Numbered from the stretch's first letter, positions 21,120 to 31,803 are shown. The stretch is 64,000 nucleotides of DNA from Anaspis maculata (GCA_949128115.1 CASBRS010000019.1:62001-126000), one strand, 5' to 3'. Numbers and translations are program-made. Notes: generated by a model not told the origin, from the sequence alone.

Positions 21120-21575
21120 GTACGTACCTACCACGTATACGCGACCCCCAGGTCCACCTGCAGTACACCTACGCACACACACAAGCAAGCAGCACGTCCA
21201 CGCGACCCCCAGGTCCACGTGCAGCTCATCTCAGGACACAAACAAGCAAGTAGCACGTACACGCGACCTAGAGTCCACGTGCAGCACACACAAGACGCCT
21301 ACAGCCACCTGGAGCTCATCTACGTGCCCACGCAAGCAGCAGCACGCAAACGCGACCCCAAGGTCCACCTGCAGCTCATCCTCGTGCCCACGCAAGCAGC
21401 AGCACGCAAACGCGACCGCAAGGTCCACCTGCAGCTCATCCTCGTGCACACGCAAGCAAGCAGCACGCAAACGCGACTCCAAGGTCCATCTGCAGCTCAT
21501 ATACGGGCACACACAAGCAAGTAGCACGTCCCCGCGACCCCCAGGTCCACGTGCAGCAACGCAAGCTCGCCTACA
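21120..21575 (+). repeat. ~60-bp tandem repeat in the BEL leader, about eight copies
   Basis: GGTCCA-type words recur at 21151, 21212, 21271, 21362, 21422, 21483 and 21544, spaced 59-62 bp, with one diverged copy between 21271 and 21362. Each unit carries a GCAAACGCGACC-like part, GGTCCACCTGCAGCTCATC and CACGCAAGCAG. Unit length near a multiple of 3 leaves several frames open on both strands (for example 21058-21633), which I take as a by-product. The two central copies are almost identical. Confidence 0.8.
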
Positions 21576-21712
21576 GCTTCCACACATACACGTCTACACC
21601 TACAGCAAGGACAGGTTCCGGAACGAGTACTAGAAAGTTCCATCACACTGTAAGCCATCCTCTACTCTAAGTTATCCTTTCAATCTTTCAATTTGTTTCA
21701 TTTTGCACGAAG

Positions 21713-24700
21713 ATGCCAAACGAAGAGCTCAAGAGCTACATTCGTAAACGCGGCAATATCAAAGCTCAACTCACTCTTTTCACTAAATTTCTTGATGAAT
21801 TCAACGCTGAAACAGCTACCGATGATGATATCAACAACCTAACAAACCGGTTAGACAAAATTGCACCTCTTTTTGATATTTATAACGAAGTTCAATCTGA
21901 AATTGTGTCTTTGGAAGACGATGATGAAAGGAATGAAAGCGAACTCGCGACTTTTCAAAATCATTTTTTCTCAGTAACCGCTAAAGCTCAAACAGTTTTA
22001 ACTAAACTTTCTAATTTTGACCATAAGTCCGAGGTGCGATCCCAGAACCAAACCGAATCAGGGGTGAGTGCGAAGTCTGTCCACAGCAAACAAGCTGTCA
22101 AGCTGCCAAAACTAGAGTTGCCAGTTTTCAGCGGGTCGTTTACGCATTGGAAAGAATTCGAGGATGCCTTTCTATCGCTAATACACACAAACAGTGACCT
22201 TTCCGAAACGGAAAAGTTTTGTTACCTTAAATCTACTCTTAAGGGTGAACCTGCGGAAATGTTGCGGTCTTTGAAAACTACTGGGTTGAATTATCAGATA
22301 GCTTGGGAATCATTGACTAAACGATACGATAACACGCGTCGAATCGTCGACACTCACGTTAAGGAGATTGTACATTTGCCGAAGGTCACCAATAACTCAA
22401 GAGATTTTCATGAACATTTAAGAAAATTTATCAATACAGTAAGAAACCAAGTCAAGTGTCTTCAAGCGCTAGGTCAACCTGTAGATCAATGGGACGCGAT
22501 TCTCGTTCCAATACTGTTGCAAAAATTGGACGACAATTTTGTTAGTGATTGGGAATCGAAATTAAATGCGCGAGCAGCAAACTCAGAAATTCCAACTCTT
22601 GAATCGTTTATTGACTTTTTAGACAAAAAAGAGGCAACACTTGAGGCGACAGCCAATCTTCACTCAAAAAGATCTGAATACAAAACTCACAGACCACAAG
22701 AAAAGCCTAAGTTTCACACACGAGCACTTGTAATGTCTACTGCAACGGCAATCTGCGCGAATTGTGGTGGTAATCATTACATTCAGTATTGTCAATCCTT
22801 TTTGGATCTCAAGCCAAAAGAAAGAGGAGAAAAAGTTAAAGCTTTAAAAATTTGCACTAATTGCTTGCGAAAGGGGCATGCCTTCAATGAATGCAGATCA
22901 AGTTCATGTAAAATTTGCGGGAAACGTCACAATACTGTATTACACATCACTGGGGATGATGTTCAAAAGGAAAAACAAAAGGTTGAGAGTAATTCGACCG
23001 TCTCTTGCTCATCAATTACAAACAGATCTGCATCTGCACAATCCTTGCTTCCCACGGCGGCCGTTGATGTATACGATTCACATGGTAACGCACATACTCT
23101 TCGGGTCCTTTTAGATTCCGCATCGCAATCGAATTTCATAACCTCTGAAACAGTAAAAAAATTAAACTTGAAAACACAACCAGCTAATTTGACATTGTCA
23201 GGGATATCCGAACGAATTGCAAACGTAACACAACGAACGAAGCTGGACATCAACTCTAAAATCAATAACTTCAAAGCCACCGTCGAATGTTTAGTCCTTG
23301 ATAACATCACGGGAAATCTGCCAAATACAAAGATTGAATCAAGTGACTTAGACATTCCACCAAACCTAAAAATATCAGATACAAAATTCTGTCAGCCAGG
23401 AGAAATTCAAATGTTGATAGGAGTCGAACTTTTTTGGCAAATTCTTTGCGTGGGTCAAATTCGTAACAAGACGGGAACAGTTTTCCAGAAAACCAAATTA
23501 GGTTGGGTGATTTCAGGCAGAGTTGACAGGAATGCGTTTGATACTGTTGCAAATTTTACTCAGACTTTCCTCACGATTAACATGCTAGACAGAAATCTCG
23601 AACGGTTTTGGAAGGTAGACGAAATCGGCGAAGGAAAAAACTTTTTGACTGCGGAAGAGAGGTACTGCGAATCTCATTTCACTCAGACAACGACGCGAGC
23701 TGATGATGGTAAGTTCGAGGTGAGAATTCCAATGAAACCAAACATTCATGCACTGGGAGATTCTCGAGACGTCGCGGAATCACGATTCCGGGCACTTGAA
23801 AGAAAATTCAGTCGGAATGATTCTTTCAAGAAGCAATACTCAGATTGCATCAAAGATTATCAAACTCAGGGTCACATGTCACAGGTACAGACACAGGACA
23901 CCGATAGATTTTTCTTACCCCACCACGCGGTCATAAAAGAATCTAGTGAAACCACCAAACTTCGAGTGGTATTTGACGGCTCATGCCAACTTAACTCAGG
24001 TTTGCCGGTCAACCAAGTACAATGCGTTGGACCGACAATCCAAGAGGACATCTTTGATATCATTTCGCGATTCAGAACACACAAATACGTATTTACTGCA
24101 GACATCGCTCAGATGTACAGACAAATTTGGGTCAGCCCCGAAGATAGAAAATTTCAAACAATTCTATGGCGAAACCACTGCGATGAACCGATGAGAAGTT
24201 TCGAGTTGAACACCGTGACATTTGGGATGGGAGCTTCACCTTTTTTAGCCATTCGGTGCTTGTTTGAAATTGCAAATCTAAACGAAGCTAAATACCCAGA
24301 AGAGGCAGCTATCATCAAACGCGACTTCTATGTCGATGATTGTTTGACCGGAAGCAGTTCAATCGAAACATTGAAAACGCGAAAAGAAAACCTTAATAAT
24401 ATCCTAGGTCAGGCAGGATTTGTGTTGAGAAAGTGGAGAAGCAACGTAGCCGAGATCAATGAACTAAATATTAATCAAGACCCTCTATCTTTGTTTGACT
24501 CAGATTCCTTGGACCTAACCAAAACACTAGGGATATTTTGGAAACCCGAAACAGACACCTTCGTTTATCGTGTCGATCTAAGAGGCTGTAACAAAAGCAT
24601 CACAAAAAGAACTATTCTGTCAATGACCGCGCAATTGTTTGATCCAATTGGATTTTTATCGCCGGTGATAATTGTCGCGAAGTTGATCATACAAGAACTT

Positions 24701-26899
24701 TGGCAGTTACAGTTGCATTGGGATGAAGCCATTCCGAGTGATATCTCGTACTGTTGGTTGAAATTTCGAGATGAGTTGAAACACGTAAGCAATCTCGCGA
24801 TTCCTCGATTCATTTTGACATCAGAATACGAAACAATCGAAATTCACGGTTTTTCGGACGCGTCGGAAAAAGCGTACGGAGCATGTACATACATCAAATC
24901 TGTCAATTCGGAAGGTGAAATCGTGGTAAGACTCGTTGCAGCCAAATCACGGGTGGCGCCATTAAAGGTTGTTTCTCTTCCTAGACTCGAATTATTGGCC
25001 GCGGTATTATTGGCAGAGCTGGTCAACAAAATCAAAATTGCTTTGAATTTAAAATTCGCCAGAGAGTTTTATTGGTGTGACTCACGGATCGTGTTGGGCT
25101 GGTTAGGAGCACCACCGGGAAAGTGGACAACATTCGTCGCGAATCGCGTTGCGGTCATACAAGAACTGACAGATCAAGGCAAATGGCGTCATGTGCGAAC
25201 GCAAGAAAATCCTGCTGACGTAATTTCGCGCGGAACATCGCCCCTTCAATTGATCCAGCACGACTTGTGGTGGTACGGTCCGAGTTTCTTGCGCGAATGC
25301 CAGGATGACGGTGTAACAGACACCGCCGAGATCCCGAATGATATAGTTTTACCAGAAGCAAAGAAACCAAGCAAGGTTCTAGTATCAGTTACAATCGCTC
25401 CATTTCCAACCGAAAATTTTTCCAACCTCACAAAGTTGAAGAAAATCGCAGCATTGTGCTTGCGTTTCATTAGAAATTGCCGATTGCCTAAAACACAGCG
25501 CACAGTTGGTCCAATTTCAGTTCAAGAACAAAACGAAGCACTTTTGAAACTCATAAAAATCGTTCAAATCAAATCATTTCCAAAAGAGTATGAAAATCTA
25601 CAAAAGAAAAAACCCATTAATCCAACAAGTACAATTCTGGGCTTTGCTCCCTTTCTTGATGCAAACGGTTTGATAAGAGTAGGAGGCAGGTTGAAGAAGT
25701 CAAGATTCGAATTTGATAAGAAGCACCCAATTGTGTTACCAAAGGGGGAGTCCATATCCAAATTGATATTCGAAGAAAAACACATAGAAACTTGCCATGG
25801 CGGGCCGACAATGCTTTTGAACGTAGTTAGAGAAAGGTTTTGGCCGATTTCAGGAAAGAACTTGGCTAAAGGGGTTGTTCGCAATTGTGTGAAGTGTTGT
25901 CGATTCAACGCGAAGGTTTCGAACCCACTAATGGGTGACTTACCCGAAAACAGAGTAACTCCTATGCCCCCGTTCTACGCTTCTGGCGTCGACTACGCTG
26001 GTCCATTCCTCTTGAAAGATAGACCCGGGAGGGGAAGTAAGGTAACAAAATGCTACATAAGCTTGTTCATTTGCCTGGTAACAAAGGCTGTGCATTTGGA
26101 ACTGGTAACATCATTGTCATCGGAAGCGTTCATGTCTGCCTTCCGAAGGTTTGTCGCCAGAAGAGGAAAACCACTTCATGTGTATAGCGATAACGGAGGC
26201 AACTTCGTTAAAACAAATTCTGAAATTCAAAAATTTTATGATTTTTTACAAAAAAATGCGGATTCACTTACTCAAGGTGTAAGCGACCAAGGTGTCAATT
26301 GGCATTTCATCCCCGCGGTGTCGCCCCACTTCGGAGGGCTATGGGAAGCCGGTGTTAAGAGCGTTAAGTATCACTTAAAAAGAGTTATGTCCAATTCCTC
26401 ATTAACATTTGAGGAATTCTATACCACTCTAGTACAGATTGAATCAATCCTAAATTCACGACCTCTGACACCACTGTCCAGTGATCCTAATGACTTACAA
26501 GTGTTGACCCCTGCGCATTTTTTGATTGGACGGTCGTATACTACTTTACCTGATCCAGATGTTTCCGACATCAAACAAAATCGACTACAGAGATATCAGT
26601 ATATCCAACAGCTAAGTCAGCACTTCTGGACGCGCTGGGCAACAGAATATTTATCACACTTGCAGCAGCGCCAAAAGTGGAAGCAGACCAGCGCCAACAT
26701 CGCCGTCGGCACGATGGTACTCCTTAGAGAAGACAACGCACCTCCTTGCAAGTGGAAATTAGGAAGAGTGGTGGAGTGCAGGCCAGGAACGGACGGTGTG
26801 GTGAGAGTGGTTAAAGTCAAGTGCGCTAACGGCATGTTTGAAAGAGCGGTCGCGAAGATTTGTGCATTACCTGTTGAAAACGATAAAGACGAAGAGTGA
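21713..26899 (+). CDS. BEL/Pao gag-pol polyprotein, 1728 codons
   Basis: Domains in order: coiled gag N-terminus; DUF1759-type gag core (~130-270, LPVFSGSFTHWKEFEDAF); zinc knuckles (~348-410, CANCGGNH, CTNCLRKGHAFNEC, CKICGKRHN); aspartic protease with LLDSASQSNFI (~466-476; DSA where DTG/DSG is usual); RT with LRVVFDGS (~746), ADIAQMYRQI and YVDD (~873-876); RNase H with GFSDASEKAYG (~1045); integrase HHCC zinc finger (~1356-1392) and DDE core VDYAG, YSDNGG, WEAG (~1425, 1493, 1544); DUF5641-like C-terminus. The polyprotein forms particles, copies RNA to DNA and integrates it. ATG 21713 follows a long leader and starts the frame. All expected catalytic residues are visible except the Ser-Ala variation after the protease Asp, which needs checking against relatives. 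Confidence 0.95.
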   Translation: MPNEELKSYIRKRGNIKAQLTLFTKFLDEFNAETATDDDINNLTNRLDKIAPLFDIYNEVQSEIVSLEDDDERNESELATFQNHFFSVTAKAQTVLTKLSNFDHKSEVRSQNQTESGVSAKSVHSKQAVKLPKLELPVFSGSFTHWKEFEDAFLSLIHTNSDLSETEKFCYLKSTLKGEPAEMLRSLKTTGLNYQIAWESLTKRYDNTRRIVDTHVKEIVHLPKVTNNSRDFHEHLRKFINTVRNQVKCLQALGQPVDQWDAILVPILLQKLDDNFVSDWESKLNARAANSEIPTLESFIDFLDKKEATLEATANLHSKRSEYKTHRPQEKPKFHTRALVMSTATAICANCGGNHYIQYCQSFLDLKPKERGEKVKALKICTNCLRKGHAFNECRSSSCKICGKRHNTVLHITGDDVQKEKQKVESNSTVSCSSITNRSASAQSLLPTAAVDVYDSHGNAHTLRVLLDSASQSNFITSETVKKLNLKTQPANLTLSGISERIANVTQRTKLDINSKINNFKATVECLVLDNITGNLPNTKIESSDLDIPPNLKISDTKFCQPGEIQMLIGVELFWQILCVGQIRNKTGTVFQKTKLGWVISGRVDRNAFDTVANFTQTFLTINMLDRNLERFWKVDEIGEGKNFLTAEERYCESHFTQTTTRADDGKFEVRIPMKPNIHALGDSRDVAESRFRALERKFSRNDSFKKQYSDCIKDYQTQGHMSQVQTQDTDRFFLPHHAVIKESSETTKLRVVFDGSCQLNSGLPVNQVQCVGPTIQEDIFDIISRFRTHKYVFTADIAQMYRQIWVSPEDRKFQTILWRNHCDEPMRSFELNTVTFGMGASPFLAIRCLFEIANLNEAKYPEEAAIIKRDFYVDDCLTGSSSIETLKTRKENLNNILGQAGFVLRKWRSNVAEINELNINQDPLSLFDSDSLDLTKTLGIFWKPETDTFVYRVDLRGCNKSITKRTILSMTAQLFDPIGFLSPVIIVAKLIIQELWQLQLHWDEAIPSDISYCWLKFRDELKHVSNLAIPRFILTSEYETIEIHGFSDASEKAYGACTYIKSVNSEGEIVVRLVAAKSRVAPLKVVSLPRLELLAAVLLAELVNKIKIALNLKFAREFYWCDSRIVLGWLGAPPGKWTTFVANRVAVIQELTDQGKWRHVRTQENPADVISRGTSPLQLIQHDLWWYGPSFLRECQDDGVTDTAEIPNDIVLPEAKKPSKVLVSVTIAPFPTENFSNLTKLKKIAALCLRFIRNCRLPKTQRTVGPISVQEQNEALLKLIKIVQIKSFPKEYENLQKKKPINPTSTILGFAPFLDANGLIRVGGRLKKSRFEFDKKHPIVLPKGESISKLIFEEKHIETCHGGPTMLLNVVRERFWPISGKNLAKGVVRNCVKCCRFNAKVSNPLMGDLPENRVTPMPPFYASGVDYAGPFLLKDRPGRGSKVTKCYISLFICLVTKAVHLELVTSLSSEAFMSAFRRFVARRGKPLHVYSDNGGNFVKTNSEIQKFYDFLQKNADSLTQGVSDQGVNWHFIPAVSPHFGGLWEAGVKSVKYHLKRVMSNSSLTFEEFYTTLVQIESILNSRPLTPLSSDPNDLQVLTPAHFLIGRSYTTLPDPDVSDIKQNRLQRYQYIQQLSQHFWTRWATEYLSHLQQRQKWKQTSANIAVGTMVLLREDNAPPCKWKLGRVVECRPGTDGVVRVVKVKCANGMFERAVAKICALPVENDKDEE

Positions 26900-27110
26900 T
26901 TGCATAATCTATAGTCGTTTTGTTGGTTGAATTAGCCATTTCTATTAACATTTGATTCACTGTTTTCTATTTTTTCTTACTGTGTAGTTTTGGAACAGTG
27001 CATCTAAAAACAGAATTCATGATTATTTTTTTATAATTGTAATTGAAAAATCTGTGATTACTTATTAAGCTGTTGAAATCCAGATGCTTGGGATTCCAAG
27101 GCGGCCGGCC

Positions 27111-27337
27111 TGTTGGGAACCACTGGTATTATTTGAATTTTGACTAGCGCGGTACCGATATGAGGCGGTTGGGAAATGTCAGCTGTCGCTTAGCGCTCCC
27201 GCGCAGTGTGCATTGTGGTGTGTAACAAGATAGATGACGAAATAAATAAAGTACAACAGAACAGCGTTTTTTATTGTTTTTGTTGAAATAAGTGTAGAAA
27301 AGTGTGGAAAAGTTAGGCACAGAAAGTCATCGCAACA
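27111..27337 (+). repeat. 3' LTR of BEL/Pao element
   Basis: 227 bp, looks identical to the 5' LTR. The preceding bases CCAAGGCGGCCGGCC are only weakly purine-rich, so the polypurine tract is atypical or lies slightly upstream (GCTTGGGATT). Confidence 0.93.
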
Positions 27338-27846
27338 CTACCACCTTCTAAAATATTGACAAAAAAAGTGTAACACCCTGTATACCTATGTATTTTTTTT
27401 TAAACCATGGAACTCAACACTTATTCATTGATATATTCTCAACATTCGTGGATACTGTATCAACTGAGCGGCGGCTAAGTAGGATGTGCGACTAATTTTT
27501 TACTAGGCGAAAACACGTCTACCTATATTTATAGTTTTCAGTGACCCACCCTGTCTGCTCAGCCAACACAACATCCGCGAATGTTGAAAATAATTCAAAG
27601 AATAAGTGTGCAAAGTTTCACAGCTTTATCACAAAAAAACAAGCGAATATGCCTCATAGGCATGAGGCTCAGTAGCGCACTTCCTTTTCGAAGTATTAGT
27701 GAACGCAAGATGTTAAGTAATTAGGGTTCTCTACCGGCTCTTGGGCAAAAAAATTCAATATGGCGGCCAAAATTTCGGCAGAATCATGAAATTCGGCTTG
27801 AAAATCAGAATGATCGTACTAGACAAGGGTAAGTTTCAAGATCATA

Positions 27847-27868
27847 TAATAATAATAATAATAATAAA
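27847..27868. repeat. (ATA)n microsatellite
   Basis: About seven uninterrupted AATs within the antisense repeat copy. Confidence 0.85.
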
Positions 27869-28108
27869 TGGTCCTTTATTGCGGAAAAAAATACATAATT
27901 AGAACAAGGACCCATAGGCGGAGTCTAGCTTAAAGCTATTCTACTCAACCCGAAAACGATCATGAAAATCGTTCCACTAATAAGAGATTTCAATATGGAA
28001 GCCAAGATAGTGGCAGAATCATGAAATTTGGCTAGAAAATAAAAATTATCATACGAAACAAAGGTAAGTTCCAAGTTTCATGGAGAGCGTTACACTAATA
28101 AGAGATTT

Positions 28109-28423
28109 ACCCGGCCGGTAGCGCGGGGGACTCCGTCTTTGGAAGCAATTCCAGAGATAGTGGGTTCGAATCTGGCCTGGACCAGGTGAAAATTTCCATG
28201 CGCTCTCTAGTACCTTGGCGTGTACTACCGCGCGGTCACGTCAAAAGGAAAAGGGTGAAACGAGATGGACACTGAAAAAAGGGCGCTAATAACCTCGTTG
28301 TTGATGCGTCCATAAAATGGTGGGTGGTGTGCGAATCACCCGGCACCGCTTTCAGAGTACTGAGGCGGGGCTTAGGAAGGACTGCAAGTGAGTACACGGA
28401 TCCCCGCCCACTGCCAAAAAAAA
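28109..28423 (+). repeat. tRNA-derived SINE, ~315 bp
   Basis: A-box-like GGTAGCGCGGGG (28117-28128) and B-box GGGTTCGAATC (28162-28172) at tRNA spacing, then an unrelated body and an A-rich end (28416-28424). It splits a phrase of the surrounding repeat: 'AATAAGAGATT' before it and 'AATCAGAGATT' after it are an 11-bp imperfect direct repeat, consistent with a target duplication. SINEs have no protein; they move with LINE enzymes. Confidence 0.75.
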
Positions 28424-28800
28424 ATAATAATCAGAGATTCCAATATGGCAGCCAAGATGGCGGGGGAATTATAAAAGCCAATCTGCCTATTTGGTCCTAG
28501 AGGACCTAAGCTATCCATCGGATAAAGTTCAATCTTTAAGGGCTGTAGCTTTATTACCCAAAGAGAAGTTCAACTTCATCGAAGTGCACAGGAGATCTTT
28601 GTTTTTTGATAATAATGATAACGATGTATGGATAACAAAAATTTGACCATCCTTGGAGACATCAGCTATTAATCGGAAAAAAGTTCCAAGAGTCTTGTTT
28701 CAATTCTCGAGAAGGAGTACAGCGTCTCAACATCTGCACGGACTCGGACAGACAGACAGACAAACCGGCCACATAAGCGTCATTCTGTTACTTATATAAA

Positions 28801-29853
28801 AAAATGTTTTCCAACTGATTTCGACCTCCTGAACACAAATATCGGGTTTATTTTTTAATTGGAACTTTTTTTTTATCGAAAAACCGAAAAAATGGTAGTC
28901 TGTCACATGACTTTTAGTGATACCTACCTACTTTTTTTTTGTTGATGAGCGAACATGTTTCGTAGTTTGAGTGCCATTATCCTTCAGGTACCTAGTATTG
29001 GCTATTTCAAAATGGTCAAATACTATTTCGGCACGTTTGATTTTGAATTTGTAGGGTCGTGTATGCGCCGAGCCATAGCTTTGCGGTCGTTTTCAAAAAT
29101 TGATAACAATTTACCCGACGGTCAGATCGAAGTGGAGTTTTTGTAAAAAGGAAGTTCAAATTGTTCTTTAAATATAATCCCGTACATGTAATGATGTATT
29201 TCATTAGGAAATTGTAGTTGCCTGCATATCGCAACTTTCTACATCTTACCGCGAATGCCAGCACTTGATCGGCGAAGCCGCCCTACACCAAAATGTTATT
29301 TTTGTAATTGTTCATGATTATTTCGGTAGAGTTTAGAAGTACGTGAATTACTTCTAAAGAATAAAAGCGAAAAGTCGAATAACTTCCAGAAACGTGCTTC
29401 GGGGGTACCACAATAGATGCGGGATTTGATTCGATAACGTGGAACACTTGGTGGGAAAACATCCACAAAGCTTCAGGAGAACTTGCAAAGCTTGTAAAAG
29501 GACGACATAATCATGGTTGCAAAAAATTTAATGTTTTTTGCAGTCATAATAATTTTTGAATATCATAAAAAAAACATTTTGCCAATATTGCGAAAACGCA
29601 AGGTCACTTTTTTTGTACTATTTTTCAAAAAAAACAATAGTTTCATCCGATAATAATATTATTATCGACACAATTAACAAGTTTTAACACCAAAAGGAAA
29701 ATTTTTTACGTAATTTTGGTAGTGGTAGAAGATGGGTTAAAAATAATTACAACCCGAAAACTCCTATGTTTCTTTTTTGTTGAGCCACCCTGTATTGTAG
29801 GTGTGTAGGTAATTCCGTTATTGTACACACTAAAATTGTGGATACTATTCCAG
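28801..29853. other. AT-rich stretch, no supported gene
   Basis: Contains a 63-codon plus-strand frame (28955-29146) and shorter minus-strand frames, none with recognisable features. A CACCCTGTA word lies at 29786-29794. Confidence 0.4.
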
Positions 29854-30024
29854 AAAGAGCCGAAGCGGAGCTGGCCAGGACCGACGATGTCGGTCATTTC
29901 TCAAGACACATGAGTCACGTCGTGGTGGGCCTTGACCGGCAAGACCCCGAACAAGACGATGAAGCTGCGAGGCCTGCTTTTGATGCTGGACCGGCTCTCG
30001 ATGCTGAACTGCGTATTGATATAG
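29854..30024 (+). CDS. putative internal host exon, 57 codons, phase 1-1
   Basis: GC-rich island in AT-rich DNA with an acceptor TATTCCAG (ends 29853) and donor ATAG|GTACGAG (30024/30025). The frame reads RAEAELARTDDVGHFSRH and continues HVVVGLDRQDPEQDDEAARP, Asp/Glu/Ala-rich. Length 171 nt is a multiple of three with the same phase at both ends. Family not recognised, and no other exon of the gene was found. Other frames on both strands are partly open, so strand and frame are uncertain. Confidence 0.35.
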
Positions 30025-30984
30025 GTACGAGGAAATGAAAAGAAAATTCTGGAGTAGAATCAAATCTAGGGTGCCCGGGAAAAAACAGTACAAGTCAAAA
30101 AAGAAGTCAAAATGAGATAATGTCGGGTGTAGACTACTCTCAATAGTTATTCCATGCTGTGGTCATGGTAATAAAAGTAAATGTCGGTTCCTTAACTACT
30201 TACAAGGCTTGATATATTCAGTATAACTTATTATTATTGTTAAGTAAACTGCTCGTCAAAAGTTAAGCATAGACCAAAATTTGCTCCAATTTAAAGTGAG
30301 GATTTCTTCGGGAAAAGATATCTGATTTGAAAAAAATGTATGGTGCTTGGTAGAGCTTTTCTTCAGCTACAAGAAGCTATGTCGATTCACGTCACCATTG
30401 ACTTTGTCCATGATATACAGGATGCCAAAGAAGGAGTGTCAGAAGTGTTAATTTTTGAAGTCGTGGAACTTTTTTAGAAAAAGTTCCAGATTTTTTTTTT
30501 TTTAGTTTTAGAAAGCGGATATCAATATCTCGAAACGGTTGTTGACTTTTGATCGTATTTTGTTTTTTCAAAGAGTTCTTGATTTTTTTGTGAAATTTAG
30601 ATTTTTTGATGCAAAATTTGCTAGAGCAGTCGCTTTTTCTTGAAAATTCACAGAAACGTACACAGTTGCTGAATGAATTATACAATGAAGAAATTGACCT
30701 CATGGACCTCCAGAAGAGGTCATCCTCTGGACCTCTTCAGGGGTGATGCCCGATGAAACATGCTGCGTCTGCCCAGATGAAAAGAATGCGTGAAGAGTTG
30801 AAACACCGTATGTAGAGTGGAGAAAAAAGGTTGGTGATTAGATACTTTGATGGCGAGCCAAGAATCGTCGAAGCCACAATCGAGACAAACGTATCAAAAC
30901 GTCCCAGAGAAAAGGAGGAGTCCCCACGACGCTCCCTCAAAGGAAACAAAACACAACCTGGATCATCATAACACTTGAAACTTG
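30025..30984. other. stretch without supported gene
   Basis: AT-rich, with a T-run at 30489-30503 and a 103-codon minus-strand Lys/Ser-rich frame (30392-30703) that looks fortuitous. Confidence 0.4.
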
Positions 30985-31550
30985 AAACAATATTCGCCAA
31001 TGTAAACGGTGTAGACAATTTGGATTATTTGATTAAAAACTGTGAAAATTTCGATTTCCTTTGCGTCTCTGAAACGTGGGTTACCATACTGTTACTGAAG
31101 AGCCGCCACTATCTCTTCCTGACTGTAAAGTTTTATGTTCACTAGCTTTGAGAGAAAAAGGACAAGGGAAGGGGTAGTGGTGGTCTGTTGGTTCTGTATA
31201 ATAGTAGGTATTAGGTTGTTACAATTTCAGTTACAAATTGATGTATCATTTTTAAGGTTAAGCTCGAAACGGTTGAAGTTGTAGTAATATTAATTTTCAT
31301 CAGGCCGTCACTTGAAATCCAACATTTTCTTGAGATTATGGGAATCATCCTTAATTATTGTTGGAATAGCACAGAGACGCCTGAAAGTGTTGAATCTCGA
31401 TTTATTTCAATGATTTTCTTATAAATATTTTATTCCTATGTTATCTTGAAATATTACGTACATTGTGTTCCTTTCCAACTCTCTTGTTATAAGAATAAAT
31501 TTTCTTAAAAAACAATGGATTGAATTGAATTGAATTGTGCTTTAGACGTG
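30985..31550 (+). pseudogene. LINE endonuclease (APE) N-terminal fragment plus 3' tail
   Basis: The frame reads ETIFANVNGVDNLDYLIKN and FDFLCVSETWV, the start of an APE endonuclease (N and the E of SETW are metal/catalytic residues), then a GSGGLLVLYN segment near 31175-31200 and IRPSLEIQHFLE near 31300. It is broken by stops and frameshifts. Shortly after, AATAAATTTTC (31493) and a TTGAATTGAATTGAATTG repeat (31520-31537) look like a LINE tail, so most of the element, including RT, is deleted. Same general clade as LINEs A and C, which lack exactly this domain. Confidence 0.6.
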
Positions 31551-31577
31551 CTCATAATATGACTTGAAACCACACCG

Positions 31578-31690
31578 CGGGGATCAGAGAAATGAAAAGG
31601 CTGAGGGGCTGGCGCAACAGGTGGCAGGGAGTCTTCCTGCAAACCTCAGCTAATTTTACCACTAGCTATGACGGTTGTCAAAAACCTGAT
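31578..31690 (+). pseudogene. short RNase H remnant of a LINE
   Basis: Reads PHRGDQRNEKAEGLAQQVAG, which matches the 'PGHxGIxGNEKADxLA' end of LINE RNase H domains, then hits a stop. The hAT-like element at 31804 is inserted downstream of it. Confidence 0.45.
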
Positions 31691-31803
31691 GAAAGAAGAT
31701 ACCTTCAAATGTCATCCATATAGATGAGTGAACACGCAAAACTGCAGGCAAGGAAGAGCTGCAATAGCCATACTTCCAGGAGGAATATAGCCAACTCTTG
31801 GTT

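Larger units (their letters stand above)
20755..27337 (+). mobile_element. complete BEL/Pao LTR retrotransposon
   Basis: 6583 bp. LTRs 20755-20981 and 27111-27337, each 227 bp, look identical base for base, start TGTTG and end CAACA, and are flanked by the 5-bp duplication CTACC (20750-20754 and 27338-27342). One gag-pol frame (21713-26899) is uninterrupted. Identical LTRs plus an intact frame point to very recent insertion, possibly still competent. The leader between LTR and gag is about 730 bp and holds a 60-bp tandem repeat. No env-like frame follows pol; only ~210 bp lie between the stop and the 3' LTR. Confidence 0.93.
27730..28800 (-). mobile_element. antisense, decayed copy of the MULE-unit internal repeat
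   Basis: Reverse complements of array-unit segments appear in order: 'GGCGGCCAAAATTTCGGCAG', 'AATCATGAAAT', 'GACAAGGGTAAGTTTCAAG' (27760-28110 and 28440-28500) and the GACAGACAGACAGAC stretch (28748-28762), mirroring the units at 16.8-20.2 kb. The MULE-like coding block is absent. The copy is interrupted by a SINE (28109-28423) and contains a short AAT microsatellite. Confidence 0.6.

Noticed and set aside
21058..21633. 191-codon Thr/Ser/His-rich frame in the BEL leader (and the minus-strand 118-codon frame)
   Set aside because: Produced by the 60-bp tandem repeat, which leaves several frames open on both strands.
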